Shown here: positions 17,702 to 27,483 of the stretch, in pieces | Position numbering within the stretch: position 1 is the first letter of the stretch | How the letters are laid out: the number at the start of each line of letters is the position of its first letter | Assembly: GCA_030695945.1 (NCBI GenBank) | Contig: JAUYOG010000043.1 | Coordinates: forward strand, 1-64,000 | DNA: 64,000 nucleotides | Source: Ramlibacter sp. | GTDB lineage: Bacteria > Pseudomonadota > Gammaproteobacteria > Burkholderiales > Burkholderiaceae_C | Reading direction: 5' to 3' | Translations under genes and position numbers: made by a program | The notes under the pieces: model-generated | Databases searched by the model: none | The model's input: the letters and a program-made list of their open reading frames with translations, nothing else | Told to the model about the DNA's origin: nothing

Positions 17702-18496
17702 TCAAGGCTTCCAGGATGGCTTGCGCTTCTCGGTGAAAGCGGTGAAGCCCTCCTGCGCGCAGCCGTCCATCATGTTGACGGCCATGGTCTGGTTGGCCAG
17801 CTGGTAGGCCGCCTCGATGCCCATCTCGCGCTGGCGGTAGAACAACTCCTTGCCCATGGCAATCGCCGTCCGGGGCTTTTGCAGGATGCTCGCGACCAGG
17901 CTTTCCACTTCGGCGTCGAGCTGGTCGGGCGGAACGGCGCGATTCACCAGGCCGCGTTCCATTGCCTGCTGCGCGCTGATGAAATCGCCCGTGAGCAGCA
18001 TTTCCATCGCCTGCTTGGGCGCGATGTTGCGCAGCAGCGGCACGCTGGGCGTGGAGCAGAACAATCCGTAGTTCACCCCGCTGACGGCAAAGCGGGCTTC
18101 CGTGGATGCCACCGCCAGGTCGCACTGGGCCACCAGCTGGCAGCCGGCCGCGGTGGCGATGCCGTGCACGCGCGCGATCACCGGCACGGGCAGTTTCAGG
18201 ATCGAGAGCATCACGCGGCTGCACTGCGCGAAGAGCTGCTGGTAATACTCCAGCGACGGCTTCTCGATCATTTCCTTGAGGTTGTGGCCCGGGCAGAAAG
18301 CCTTGCCGGCCCCGGCGATCACGACCACCCGCGCCGCCTCGTCCGCGGCCACGCGGTCCAGCGCGCCCTGCAGGGCGGCCAGCATCTCCTCGCTGAGCGC
18401 GTTGAAGTTGGCCGGCCGGTTCATCGTGAGCGTGACGACGCCCCGCCCGTCCTTTTCGTACAGCACCGCGTCAGTTGTGGAAGCTTCGCTTGTCAT
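17702..18496 (-). CDS. Enoyl-CoA hydratase/isomerase family protein
   Basis: The 264-residue protein has the crotonase fold: VVTLTMNRPANFNALSEEML at the start, oxyanion-hole segment VIAGAGKAFCPGHNLKEM, and GIATAAGCQLVAQCDLAVAS with the second oxyanion residues. The glutamate at the usual catalytic position (VSGVNYGLFCSTP region) is not obvious, so it may act as an isomerase, thioesterase-like or other crotonase rather than a classic hydratase. The ATG at 18496 has a GGAGAA ribosome site; longer upstream frames overlap the deacetylase gene and are not coding. It sits between the deacetylase-like gene and the MscS gene on the same strand. Confidence 0.88.
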   Translation of the reverse strand: MTSEASTTDAVLYEKDGRGVVTLTMNRPANFNALSEEMLAALQGALDRVAADEAARVVVIAGAGKAFCPGHNLKEMIEKPSLEYYQQLFAQCSRVMLSILKLPVPVIARVHGIATAAGCQLVAQCDLAVASTEARFAVSGVNYGLFCSTPSVPLLRNIAPKQAMEMLLTGDFISAQQAMERGLVNRAVPPDQLDAEVESLVASILQKPRTAIAMGKELFYRQREMGIEAAYQLANQTMAVNMMDGCAQEGFTAFTEKRKPSWKP

Positions 18497-18521
18497 TTCG
18501 ATTTCTCCATGCCGGGGTGGT

Positions 18522-19475
18522 TCACAGATCCGCAAGGACGCGAATATGAGCCTCGACGCTGCGCCCCAGGGCATCGAGGTTGTAGCCGCCTTCCAGGGCC
18601 GAGACGATCCGCCCCTTCGAATGCTTCTTCGCGATTTCCTTGACCTTCCAGGTGATCCATTGGTAGTCCGATTCCACCAGGCCAAGCTGGCCGAGATCGT
18701 CTTCGCGGTGGGCGTCGAAGCCAGCGCTGATGAAGATCATCTCGGGCCGGAAGGCTTCGAGCCGCGGCAGCCATGCGTACTCGATCATCTCGCGGATCTC
18801 CATGCCGCGCGTGTACGCCGGCACGGGCAGGTTCACCATGTTCGCCGAGTGCGGCTTGTCGCCGCTGTAGGGATAGAAGGGGTGCTGGAAGAAACTCACC
18901 ATCAGCACGCGGTCGTCGCCCGCCAGGATGTCCTCCGTGCCGTTGCCGTGGTGCACGTCGAAATCGACGATGGCCACGCGCTGGAGGCCATGCCGGTCCA
19001 GCGCGTATCGGGCCGCGATCGCGATGTTGTTGAAGAAGCAGAAACCCATCGCGTGGTCGCGGCAGGCATGGTGGCCGGGCGGGCGCACGGCGCAGAAGGC
19101 GTTTTCGAGCTCGCCGGCCAGCACGGCGTCGGTGGCGGCGAGCGTCGCGCCGGCAGCGCGCAGCGCGGCGTCCCAGGTGTGGACGTTCATCGTGGTGTCG
19201 GGGTCGATGCGCGCATAGCCGCCGCCGCCGGCGTCGATCTGGTCGGGCAGCCCCTCGGCCATGCCGCGCAGCGACATCACGTGCATGCGCGTGTGCGCCA
19301 GCTCGATGTCGCCCAGCGAAGCCTGCGGCGCGTCCCGGTGATCCAGGAAGTCGCGGATGCCGGAAGCGAGCAGCCTGTCGTCGATCGCGTCGAGGCGTTC
19401 GGGGCACTCGGGATGGCCCGGCCCCATTTCATGTTTCCTGAAATCGGGGTGCGTGAAATACCCGGTTTTATTCAC
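18522..19475 (-). CDS. Histone deacetylase-like amidohydrolase (AcuC/AphA family)
   Basis: The 317-residue protein carries the full zinc-dependent deacetylase active site: RPPGHHA (catalytic His pair), DFDVHHGNGT (metal-binding Asp and His), SAGFDAH (second metal Asp) and LEGGYN near the C-terminus. Bacterial members deacetylate acetylpolyamines or acetylated proteins. The start is a GTG at 19475, giving the usual TGYFTHPDFRKHEMGPGHPECPERL. It is divergent from the MoxR operon with only about 45 bases between, so promoters must overlap. The neighbouring crotonase gene on the same strand suggests an acyl-metabolism role. Confidence 0.92.
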   Translation of the reverse strand: MNKTGYFTHPDFRKHEMGPGHPECPERLDAIDDRLLASGIRDFLDHRDAPQASLGDIELAHTRMHVMSLRGMAEGLPDQIDAGGGGYARIDPDTTMNVHTWDAALRAAGATLAATDAVLAGELENAFCAVRPPGHHACRDHAMGFCFFNNIAIAARYALDRHGLQRVAIVDFDVHHGNGTEDILAGDDRVLMVSFFQHPFYPYSGDKPHSANMVNLPVPAYTRGMEIREMIEYAWLPRLEAFRPEMIFISAGFDAHREDDLGQLGLVESDYQWITWKVKEIAKKHSKGRIVSALEGGYNLDALGRSVEAHIRVLADL

Positions 19476-19521
19476 TTGCGATGCTCTTCGGTAGCCGATT
19501 TCGGATAACGTCGTGCCTCAT

Positions 19522-20442
<921 letters not shown>

Positions 20443-20446
20443 CGCG

Positions 20447-21424
20447 ATGGATCCCGCCGTCCTCAACCCCGTCGGCTTCGCCCGCCGGCGCTTCCGCCAA
20501 TGGTGGCAGGCGCGCCTGCCGCTCGCGGACACGATGACGCTGACCCAGCGCAACGTGTACATCCTGCCCACACGCCCCGGCTTGATGCTGGCGCTGACGA
20601 TGCTGCTGCTGCTGGTCGCCTCCATCAACTACCAGCTGAACCTCGGCTACCTGCTCACGTTCCTGCTGGCCGGCAGCGCCGTGGTCGGCATGCACGTGTG
20701 CCACGCCACCCTGCGCGGCCTCACCATGAACCTCATGGCGCCCGAGGCGCAGTTTGCCGGGACCAGCGCCACGCTGTCCGTGGTATTGACCAACGAGCGG
20801 GCCGCCACGCGCTACGGCATCGGCCTGGCGGTGCTGGACGCCACCCACGAGGACCGCTGGGTCTGGGCCGATGTGCCGCCGCAGGCCATGGCCACGGTGC
20901 ATGTCGCATTCAGGCCCGGGCGCCGCGGGCTGCACCGGGTGCCGCCGCTCACGGCGGAAACGCGCTTCCCGCTCGGCACGTTCCGGGTATGGACGGTGTG
21001 GCGTCCGGCCGCGCAGGTGCTCGTGTACCCCGCGCCCGAGGCTTTCCCGCCGCCCCTGCCGCCCGGGGAGCCGCGCTCCGGCGGCGCCTCGGCGACGCGG
21101 GTGACCACGAGCGGCGAGTTCGACGGCGTGCGAGCCTACCGCCGCGGCGACCCGCTCAAACTGGTCGTCTGGAAGAAGGCGGCGAAGAACGACGAGCTGG
21201 TGAGCCGCGACACCCAGCAGGCCCAGCGCCATGAGCTCTGGCTGGACTTCGCCCAGGCCGGGCACCTGGACATCGAGGGAAAGCTCTCGCGCCTGGCCGC
21301 CTGGGTGCTGCAGGCGGACCGCCTGGGCCTGGACTACGGGCTGCGCCTGCCAGGCCACGACGTCAAGCCCTCCACCGGCGAGGCGCACAAGCGCCGTTGC
21401 CTGCAAGCCCTGGCTTTATGTTGA
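20447..21424 (+). CDS. DUF58 domain-containing protein
   Basis: The 325-residue protein has two adjacent N-terminal membrane helices (about 35-85) followed by a beta-rich region and the DUF58 core with GEFDGVRAYRRGDPLKLVVWKKAAKNDELVSR at about 215-245. DUF58 proteins are regularly encoded between MoxR ATPases and TgpA-type transglutaminases, and are thought to work with them at the membrane; the biochemical role is unknown. It begins 4 bases after moxR. Confidence 0.9.
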   Translation: MDPAVLNPVGFARRRFRQWWQARLPLADTMTLTQRNVYILPTRPGLMLALTMLLLLVASINYQLNLGYLLTFLLAGSAVVGMHVCHATLRGLTMNLMAPEAQFAGTSATLSVVLTNERAATRYGIGLAVLDATHEDRWVWADVPPQAMATVHVAFRPGRRGLHRVPPLTAETRFPLGTFRVWTVWRPAAQVLVYPAPEAFPPPLPPGEPRSGGASATRVTTSGEFDGVRAYRRGDPLKLVVWKKAAKNDELVSRDTQQAQRHELWLDFAQAGHLDIEGKLSRLAAWVLQADRLGLDYGLRLPGHDVKPSTGEAHKRRCLQALALC

Positions 21425-21491
21425 TGCCCCCAACGGCAACGCCGTACCCCCCAAGGGGGCGCCGCGGCCTTGAGGCGGCTCGGCGGCCGCT
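21425..21491 (+). repeat. Short GC-rich hairpin spacer
   Basis: This 67-base spacer contains nested complementary tracts, such as CCCCCC-AA-GGGGGC followed by GCCGCGGCC. It resembles intergenic hairpins frequent in Comamonadaceae. No gene is seen; it may modulate read-through between the DUF58 and transglutaminase genes. Confidence 0.4.
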
Positions 21492-23501
21492 ATGCTGACC
21501 CGCCTGAACGCCCTCCCCCGTGACGCCCGCGACACGCTGTTCCTGCTGCTGGTGATCGGCTGGGTGATCCTGCCCCAGATCGCCAACCTGCCGTGGTGGG
21601 CCAGCGCGCTGGCGGGCGGGGTGCTGCTGTGGCGCGGCTGGATCGCCGTGGCCGGCCATCCGCTGCCAAGCTCATGGTGGGTGCTGGTCCTGCTGGCCGT
21701 GACGCTGGCGGGAACCTACGCGACGCACCGGACGCTGCTGGGGCGCGACGCCGGCGTCACGCTGATCGTGGCGCTGCTGGCGCTCAAGACGCTGGAGCTG
21801 CGGGCGCGGCGGGACGCCTTCGTCATCTTCTTCCTGGGCTTCTTCACGATGCTCACGAACTTCTTCTTCTCGCAGTCGCTCGCGACGGCGGCCGCCATGC
21901 TGCTGGCGCTGCTGGGCCTGCTCACAGCGCTGGTCAACGCCCACATGCCCGTGGGCCGGCCGCCGCTGGCACAGGCCGCGCGCACGGCGGCGTGGATGGC
22001 GCTGATGGGCGCACCGATCATGGCGGTGCTCTTCATGCTCTTTCCGCGCTTCGCGCCTCTGTGGGGAATCCCGAGCGACGCCATGTCGGGACGCAGCGGC
22101 CTGTCGGCCAGCATGCAGGTGGGCAACATCGCCAGCCTCGCGCTGGACGAAACCATCGCCATGCGCGTCAGGTTCGAGGGCGCCGTGCCCCCGCAAAACG
22201 ACCTCTATTTCCGCGGGCCGGTGCTGTCCACCTTCGACGGGCGCGAATGGCGGCCGCTGCAGCCGCGCCTGGGATCGCGCTTTGCCCCCGTCATCCCGGG
22301 CAACGCCCAGCTGCAGGTGCTCGGCTCGCCGGTGCGCTACGAAGTGACCATGGAGCCCAACAACCGGCCGTGGATCATCGTGCTGGACGCCGCCGCGAAG
22401 CGCCCCGAGGTGCCCGGTTTCGAGGCCGCGATGACGAGCGAGCTCCAGTGGGTCGCGAACCGGCCGGTCACCGACTTGCTGCGCTATCGCGTCGAAAGCC
22501 ACCCCGACTTCCGGCATGGCCCCCGCACCTCCGCCGCCGCCGTGCTGCCGCAATACACGGAGCTGCCCGACGGCTTCAACCCGCGCACCCTGGCCCTGGC
22601 CGCGGAAATCCGGGGCGACCCCAAGCTGGCGGGCGCCGGATCGGCGGCACTGGTGCAGGCCGCGCTGAACCGGCTTCGCACCGGCAATTACTACTACACG
22701 CTGGACCCCGGTGTTTACGGCGCGCATACGGCCGACGAATTCTGGTTCGACCGCAAGGAGGGCTTTTGCGAGCACATCGCGTCGGCGTTCGCCGTGTTGA
22801 TGCGCGCCATGGACATCCCCGCCCGGGTGGTGACGGGCTACCAGGGCGGCGAGCGCAACCCGGTGGACGGTTTCTGGGTCGTGCGGCAGAGCGACGCGCA
22901 TGCGTGGACCGAGGTGTGGCTGTCCGGCCAGGGCTGGGTGCGGGTGGACCCGACCTCGGCCGTCGCCCCCGGCCGCACCGGCGCGTTCGAGCGGCTGCAG
23001 CCTCCGCGGGGCGCGATCGCCACGGCCATCGGCGCCGTGACGCCGAACCTGGCCGCCCACCTGCGCTCCGCTTGGGAGGCCCTGAACAACGGCTGGAACC
23101 AGTGGGTGCTGAACTACACGCAAAGCAGGCAGCTCGACCTGCTCAAGAACCTGGGCTTCGAATCGCCAAGCTGGGAGGACCTGACCCTCGTCCTGCTGGG
23201 CCTGCTCATCTTCGTCGCGCTGTGCGGCGCGGCCTGGACGCTGTGGGAGCGCCGTCAGCACGACCCCTGGCTGCGCCTGCTCGCCCGCACGCGCAAGCGC
23301 CTGCGCGAGGCCGGCCTGGAACTGCCGCCGGCAGCGCCACCGCGCCGGATCGCCACCCTTGTCACAGGGCGTTTCGGCGACCAGGCCCAAGCGCTGGCAG
23401 ACTGGCTGCTGAAGCTGGAAATGCTGCGCTATGCCCCCGCGCCGGGCGCAAGCCTGGCCGCGCTCCAGCGCGAATTCAAACACCTTCCCTGGCCTTCCTG
23501 A
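21492..23501 (+). CDS. TgpA-family membrane transglutaminase-like protein (DUF3488)
   Basis: The 669-residue protein has six or so N-terminal membrane helices (1-190, DUF3488), a periplasmic transglutaminase-like domain (about 400-500), another membrane helix near 560-585 and a C-terminal DUF4129-like segment. The Cys-His-Asp triad is visible as KEGFCEHIASAF, SDAHAWTEVWL and RVDPTSAVAP. In Pseudomonas, TgpA is essential and co-encoded with MoxR and DUF58, as here. It probably acts on a periplasmic peptide or cell-wall substrate. The stop codon overlaps the ATG of the mltB-like gene. Confidence 0.92.
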   Translation: MLTRLNALPRDARDTLFLLLVIGWVILPQIANLPWWASALAGGVLLWRGWIAVAGHPLPSSWWVLVLLAVTLAGTYATHRTLLGRDAGVTLIVALLALKTLELRARRDAFVIFFLGFFTMLTNFFFSQSLATAAAMLLALLGLLTALVNAHMPVGRPPLAQAARTAAWMALMGAPIMAVLFMLFPRFAPLWGIPSDAMSGRSGLSASMQVGNIASLALDETIAMRVRFEGAVPPQNDLYFRGPVLSTFDGREWRPLQPRLGSRFAPVIPGNAQLQVLGSPVRYEVTMEPNNRPWIIVLDAAAKRPEVPGFEAAMTSELQWVANRPVTDLLRYRVESHPDFRHGPRTSAAAVLPQYTELPDGFNPRTLALAAEIRGDPKLAGAGSAALVQAALNRLRTGNYYYTLDPGVYGAHTADEFWFDRKEGFCEHIASAFAVLMRAMDIPARVVTGYQGGERNPVDGFWVVRQSDAHAWTEVWLSGQGWVRVDPTSAVAPGRTGAFERLQPPRGAIATAIGAVTPNLAAHLRSAWEALNNGWNQWVLNYTQSRQLDLLKNLGFESPSWEDLTLVLLGLLIFVALCGAAWTLWERRQHDPWLRLLARTRKRLREAGLELPPAAPPRRIATLVTGRFGDQAQALADWLLKLEMLRYAPAPGASLAALQREFKHLPWPS

Positions 23502-24586
23502 TGTCCCGAATATTCCTCGCCGCCACCCTCCTGCTTGCCGCCGCCGTGCTCGTGGCCCCGGCCACCGCCCAGTCCGCGCGCAAGCGTGCCGTAGCCGAGC
23601 GCAACGGCCAGCGCGGCGTGCCCTACGCCGGCCACGAGGAAGCCATGCGCTGGGCCGATGAGGTGGCATTGCGCCTGGACCTCGACCGCGACTGGGTCCG
23701 CCAGGCCGTCGGCCGCGCCCAGTTCCTGCCCCTCGTCAGCAAACTGGTGCAGCCGCCGCCGGTGGGCACGCCCAAGAACTGGCGCGTGTACCGCAGCCGC
23801 TTCATCGACCCGGTGCGCATCCGCGCCGGGGTGAAGTTCTGGCAAGACAACCAGGCCCTGCTCGAACGCGCCGAGCACGAATACGGCGTGCCGCCGGAGA
23901 TCATCGTGGGCATCATCGGCGTGGAGACGATCTACGGCCAGCAGACCGGCAACTTCCGGGTGATCGACGCGCTGGCCACGCTTGCCTTCAACTTTCCCCA
24001 GGCGCATCCGCGCGCCGCCGAGCGCAGCGAGTATTTCCGCAGGGAGCTCGAGGCCTTCCTCGTCATGCAGAACAAGGCGGGCGCCGACCCGCTCCAGCCC
24101 CTGGGCAGCTATGCCGGCGCGACGGGCTTGCCGCAATTCATGCCGAGCAGCATCGCGCGGTGGGCCGTGGATTTCGACAGCGACGGCCGGATCGACCTGG
24201 CGGGCAGCCCGGCCGACGTGATAGGCTCCGTGGCCAATTACTTCAAGAGCTACGGCTGGCAAAACGGCATGCCCACCCACTACCCGGTGACCTTCGATGC
24301 GGAGAAGCTCGACAAGGACGCGCTGCTGGCGCCGGACATCCTGCCCACCTTCAGCGTCGCGAGCTTCACCGCGAAGGGCGCGGTGCTGGAGGGACCGGCG
24401 CTGGAACACACCGGCCCGCTTGCGCTGGTCGAGCTGCAGAACGGCGAAGCCGAGCCCCAGTACGTCGCCGGCACCGAGAACTTCTATGTCATCACCCGCT
24501 ACAACTGGTCGAGCTACTACGCCATGTCCGTGATCGAGCTGGGACGCGAGGTGAAGGAAGCGTTGGCCACGGCGCGGCCATCATGA
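23501..24586 (+). CDS. mltB: Membrane-bound lytic murein transglycosylase B family
   Basis: The 361-residue exported enzyme has a signal peptide ending near ATAQ (residue 23) and the MltB (SLT 3) domain: the catalytic Glu lies in VGIIGVETIYGQQTGNFRV, followed by ATGLPQFMPSSIARWAVDFDSDGRIDL and the NFYVITRYNWSSYYAMSVIEL end block. It cleaves peptidoglycan glycan strands to 1,6-anhydro products. No lipobox Cys is seen in the signal, so it may be the soluble form. The ATG overlaps the tgpA stop (TGATG), and its own stop overlaps the next ATG. Upstream in-frame extension through tgpA is a shadow. Confidence 0.93.
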   Translation: MSRIFLAATLLLAAAVLVAPATAQSARKRAVAERNGQRGVPYAGHEEAMRWADEVALRLDLDRDWVRQAVGRAQFLPLVSKLVQPPPVGTPKNWRVYRSRFIDPVRIRAGVKFWQDNQALLERAEHEYGVPPEIIVGIIGVETIYGQQTGNFRVIDALATLAFNFPQAHPRAAERSEYFRRELEAFLVMQNKAGADPLQPLGSYAGATGLPQFMPSSIARWAVDFDSDGRIDLAGSPADVIGSVANYFKSYGWQNGMPTHYPVTFDAEKLDKDALLAPDILPTFSVASFTAKGAVLEGPALEHTGPLALVELQNGEAEPQYVAGTENFYVITRYNWSSYYAMSVIELGREVKEALATARPS

Positions 24587-25200
24587 GGCTGGACGGCTGG
24601 CGGCGCAGCTGGCGGGAGATCGGGCAGCCCGCCGCCGACGAAGAGCTGTTCCGCCGACTCGTGTCGTGCTGGGGCGAAGCGCATCGCCGTTATCACACGC
24701 TGCAGCACCTCTACGAGTGCCTCGACCTGTTCGAACAGGTTCGCGGCACCGCGCGCCGGCCCGGCGAGATCGAGCTCGCGCTGTGGTTCCACGATGCCTT
24801 CTACGACCCGACGCGCGACGACAACGAGGAACGCAGCGCGCACTGGGCGCGAGACAGCGTGCTCCAGGCCCGGCTGCCGGCCGAAACCGCCGACCGGCTG
24901 CATGCGCTGGTCATGGCCACGCGCCATGAGGCCGTGCCCGAGGACGAGGATGCGCAGCTGCTGGTGGACGTGGACTTGGCGATCCTGGGCAGCGAGCCCG
25001 CACGTTTCGACGAATCCGACGATCAGATCCGGTTCGAATATGCGCACGTGCCCGAGGATGATTTCCGCGCCGGCCGGCGCCGCGTGCTCGGCGAATTCCT
25101 CGCCCGGCCGCGGCTGTACAGCACGGAGTATTTCCATTCGCGCTACGAGCGGCCGGCCCGCGAGAACCTGGCGCGCGCGCTCGCGCGGCTGGGCGGCTGA
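24583..25200 (+). CDS. HD-superfamily metal-dependent phosphohydrolase (COG4339-like)
   Basis: The 205-residue cytosolic protein has an HD-type arrangement: RRYHTLQHLYECL, WFHDAFYDP (the HD pair), then MATRHEA and DVDLAILGS as later metal ligands. COG4339 proteins are predicted phosphohydrolases of unknown substrate. The ATG lies in an ATGA overlap with the mltB stop, making it the last gene of the moxR run. Confidence 0.85.
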   Translation: MRLDGWRRSWREIGQPAADEELFRRLVSCWGEAHRRYHTLQHLYECLDLFEQVRGTARRPGEIELALWFHDAFYDPTRDDNEERSAHWARDSVLQARLPAETADRLHALVMATRHEAVPEDEDAQLLVDVDLAILGSEPARFDESDDQIRFEYAHVPEDDFRAGRRRVLGEFLARPRLYSTEYFHSRYERPARENLARALARLGG

Positions 25201-25216
25201 CGGCCGACGGCCGGCG

Positions 25217-26083
25217 TCAGGCCGCGGGCCGCTTCGCGAGGATCCGCTCGATGAAACCCGCCCACACTTCGTCGGGTTCCCACAGGCTGTCCATCACGTC
25301 GAAGGCCTTGTCGCGGGCCCAGCCCTGCCGGAGCACCCGGTAGAGGCCGAGGAACACGGACGCGCGCATGTTGGCGGCGCAATGGACCCAGACCTTCTCG
25401 CCGCGGTGGGCATCCATCGCGGCGAAGAACGCGAGCAGGTCGCCTTCCGTCGGCGCCGCGAACTGCACCGGGATGTGCTCGTAGGCCATCCCGAGTTCAC
25501 GCACGGCGCCCGCCTCGTCGGCCAGCGAGTACCGGGCATCGTCATGCAGCGCGAGGTTGATCACGGTGGTGAAGCCCGCCCCGGCGATCGTGCCTAGCTG
25601 CTCCATCGTGGGCTGGCCGGAGGTGGCCAGCGACTCGTCCACCGGCCGCCAGTTGTGGATCGCGGCGAGCGAGCCGGCGTCCATGGGCTCGAAATCCTCC
25701 TGGAGCTGCGGGAGGCCGTCGGCGATCTCGTACCACGGCGCCTTGGAGCCGGCGTACAAATGCCACTGCGGCCGTACACCGGGGTCATCGTCCAGCGAAC
25801 CCATCGCCAGGCCGTAGTTGTCCGGCTCCACCGTCCAGAAGTTCACCATCGGCGAGCCGCAGCGGCGGCAGAACGTGCGTACGGTGTTACCCGAGGAGAT
25901 GTAGCGCGTGAGCAGGTCCTCGCCCTGCGTGAACCGGAACGAGGTTTTCGGCACCGCCAGCCGCGCGCGGAACGCCGAGCCGTGCGCCTTGCGGCACATC
26001 GAGCAGTGACAGTACAGCGCGTGACCGACCGGGCCGTCGATCTCGTAACGCACTCCGCCGCAAAGACATCCACCACGCAACAT
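25217..26083 (-). CDS. GFA-domain / phosphatase-like fusion protein
   Basis: The 288-residue protein joins two families. Residues 1-125 are a GFA (glutathione-dependent formaldehyde-activating-like) zinc domain with CLCGGVRY, CHCSMCRKAHGSAF and FCRRCGSP cysteine groups. Residues 145-285 resemble the tyrosine-phosphatase-like/BLH family: a LGTIAGAGFTTVINLAL start and the loop VHCAANMRAS. That loop has four residues between Cys and Arg rather than the five of classical phosphatases, as in a known divergent subgroup, so activity is uncertain. A GAAGGG ribosome site precedes the ATG. It is cytosolic, convergent with the HD gene, and next to a TPR protein on the same strand. Confidence 0.82.
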   Translation of the reverse strand: MLRGGCLCGGVRYEIDGPVGHALYCHCSMCRKAHGSAFRARLAVPKTSFRFTQGEDLLTRYISSGNTVRTFCRRCGSPMVNFWTVEPDNYGLAMGSLDDDPGVRPQWHLYAGSKAPWYEIADGLPQLQEDFEPMDAGSLAAIHNWRPVDESLATSGQPTMEQLGTIAGAGFTTVINLALHDDARYSLADEAGAVRELGMAYEHIPVQFAAPTEGDLLAFFAAMDAHRGEKVWVHCAANMRASVFLGLYRVLRQGWARDKAFDVMDSLWEPDEVWAGFIERILAKRPAA

Positions 26084-26107
26084 CGCTGGCCCTTCCGATG
26101 GCCGACG

Positions 26108-26986
26108 CTACTTGCTGGCGCCGCGCAGCTTCGCAGCGTACGCTTCGGCCCGCGCGGTGTCGCCGGTCGCGCGGTACAGGTGCTCCAGCTCCTCGAAGAC
26201 GTACGGGTCCGGCTCGCCGGCCTCGGCCCACTCGCGCTCCAGGCGCAGCTGGATGGCGATGGCGTCGTCGAACTTGCGCTGGGCCCGCAGCGTCCACGCG
26301 ATCATCCAGTGGGCGATCCGGACGTTGCGCGGCCGCCCGGCGCGCTCGTGCGCCGCCAGCGACAGCCTGAACTGGCGCAACGCCTCGTCGTACTCGCCCA
26401 GCAGGTGCCTGGCGTAGCCGACGTTGTTGCGCAGGGAGGCCTCCCACTTCTTCGCGTCCGGCTGGCTGGAGCCCTCCAGGTAGGCCAGCGCTTTCAGGTC
26501 CCAGCCGAGCTGGGCATTCGGCTCGACGTCCACCGATGCCATCATGTGCAGCGCGTCGATGGCGAGGTTGTCGAGGCGGGCCTTCTGCGCGACATCGAAC
26601 GCCTGCATGTACAGGGAACGTGCCCGTTCCCGCTCCGCGGGCGTGATTTGCGCCTGCGCATGGGCGGTCGATGCGTACGTGCGGCCCAGCTCCAGGAAGT
26701 AGCGCACCTGAACCTCGGGCGGCCCGGCCTTCGCCTGTGGCTCGACCGCGGCGAGGATTTCGCGCGCGCGGCCGAAGTCCTTGCGGATGCCGTGGGTGCG
26801 CGCGATCTGCGTCTGCAGCAGCAGGGCCTCGCCGCTGTCCGCCGACTTCAGCGCTTCCCGGAACCGCTGCTCGCTCACTTCCGGCTTCGAGTGATCCCAC
26901 AGGGCCGCGATGTCCACCGCCATTGCATTGCCTCCGAGTAAGAGAAGTAGCGCCGCGCATCTTAAACGCCGCGCGAGCCGGCTCAT
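26108..26986 (-). CDS. Exported TPR-like repeat protein of unknown function
   Basis: The 292-residue protein begins with a clear signal peptide (MSRLARRLRCAALLLLLGG, cleavage near AMA) and is then almost entirely helical with tetratricopeptide-like pairs, for example EALRQFRLSLAAHERAG and ELEHLYRATGDTARAEAYAAK. It probably scaffolds protein contacts in the periplasm. Its ATG overlaps the stop of the upstream GNAT gene, so the two are translationally coupled. I do not recognise a named family. Confidence 0.78.
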   Translation of the reverse strand: MSRLARRLRCAALLLLLGGNAMAVDIAALWDHSKPEVSEQRFREALKSADSGEALLLQTQIARTHGIRKDFGRAREILAAVEPQAKAGPPEVQVRYFLELGRTYASTAHAQAQITPAERERARSLYMQAFDVAQKARLDNLAIDALHMMASVDVEPNAQLGWDLKALAYLEGSSQPDAKKWEASLRNNVGYARHLLGEYDEALRQFRLSLAAHERAGRPRNVRIAHWMIAWTLRAQRKFDDAIAIQLRLEREWAEAGEPDPYVFEELEHLYRATGDTARAEAYAAKLRGASK

Positions 26987-27471
26987 CACAGCACCGCCTC
27001 CTGGAGCGAAACGGCCTTGGCGGCGTAGGCGACGTCCTGCCGCCCCACTTCCGTGAAACCGAATTTCCCGTGGAAGCGCGCCGACACCGGGTTGGGCGGC
27101 TGGATGTCGAATTCGCACGTGACACGCGGCGCCCCGGTGCTTCTCGCGAAGGCGAACAGGTCTTCGTACAGCAGCGTTCCGAGCCGACGCGACTGGAAAG
27201 CGACGTCCACCACGACCCGGTCGATGTAGAGGAATTGCGGATAACGGGCGGCGAACCAGAGGTAGTTCACGCTGTCGTACGCCGCGCCTTCACGAAAGGC
27301 GAGCAGGAACGCCGCCACGGCGCCGTCCACGCAAGCCACCCGGTGGTACGCGGCCCCGGCATGCAACCGTTGCAGCTTCTGTTCGGCAAGCGGGCTCAGG
27401 AAGTGCTCGGACTCGGCATTGAGCCGCAGGATGGCCCCGAAGTCCGACGATGTTGCGTCACGGATGATCAT
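26986..27471 (-). CDS. GNAT family N-acetyltransferase
   Basis: The 161-residue protein has GNAT features: MIIRDATSSDFGAILRLNAESEHFLSPL at the start, the beta4-loop FLYIDRVVVDVAFQSRRLGTLLYEDLF corresponding to the acetyl-CoA-binding motif A (R-x2-G-x-G/L variant SRRLGTLL), and a C-terminal SARFHGKFGFTEVGRQ. The substrate is unknown. It lies 12 bases downstream of the TPR/glycosyltransferase gene and overlaps the next gene, so it is probably in one operon with them. Confidence 0.88.
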   Translation of the reverse strand: MIIRDATSSDFGAILRLNAESEHFLSPLAEQKLQRLHAGAAYHRVACVDGAVAAFLLAFREGAAYDSVNYLWFAARYPQFLYIDRVVVDVAFQSRRLGTLLYEDLFAFARSTGAPRVTCEFDIQPPNPVSARFHGKFGFTEVGRQDVAYAAKAVSLQEAVL

Positions 27472-27483
27472 TCCCCGCTCCCT

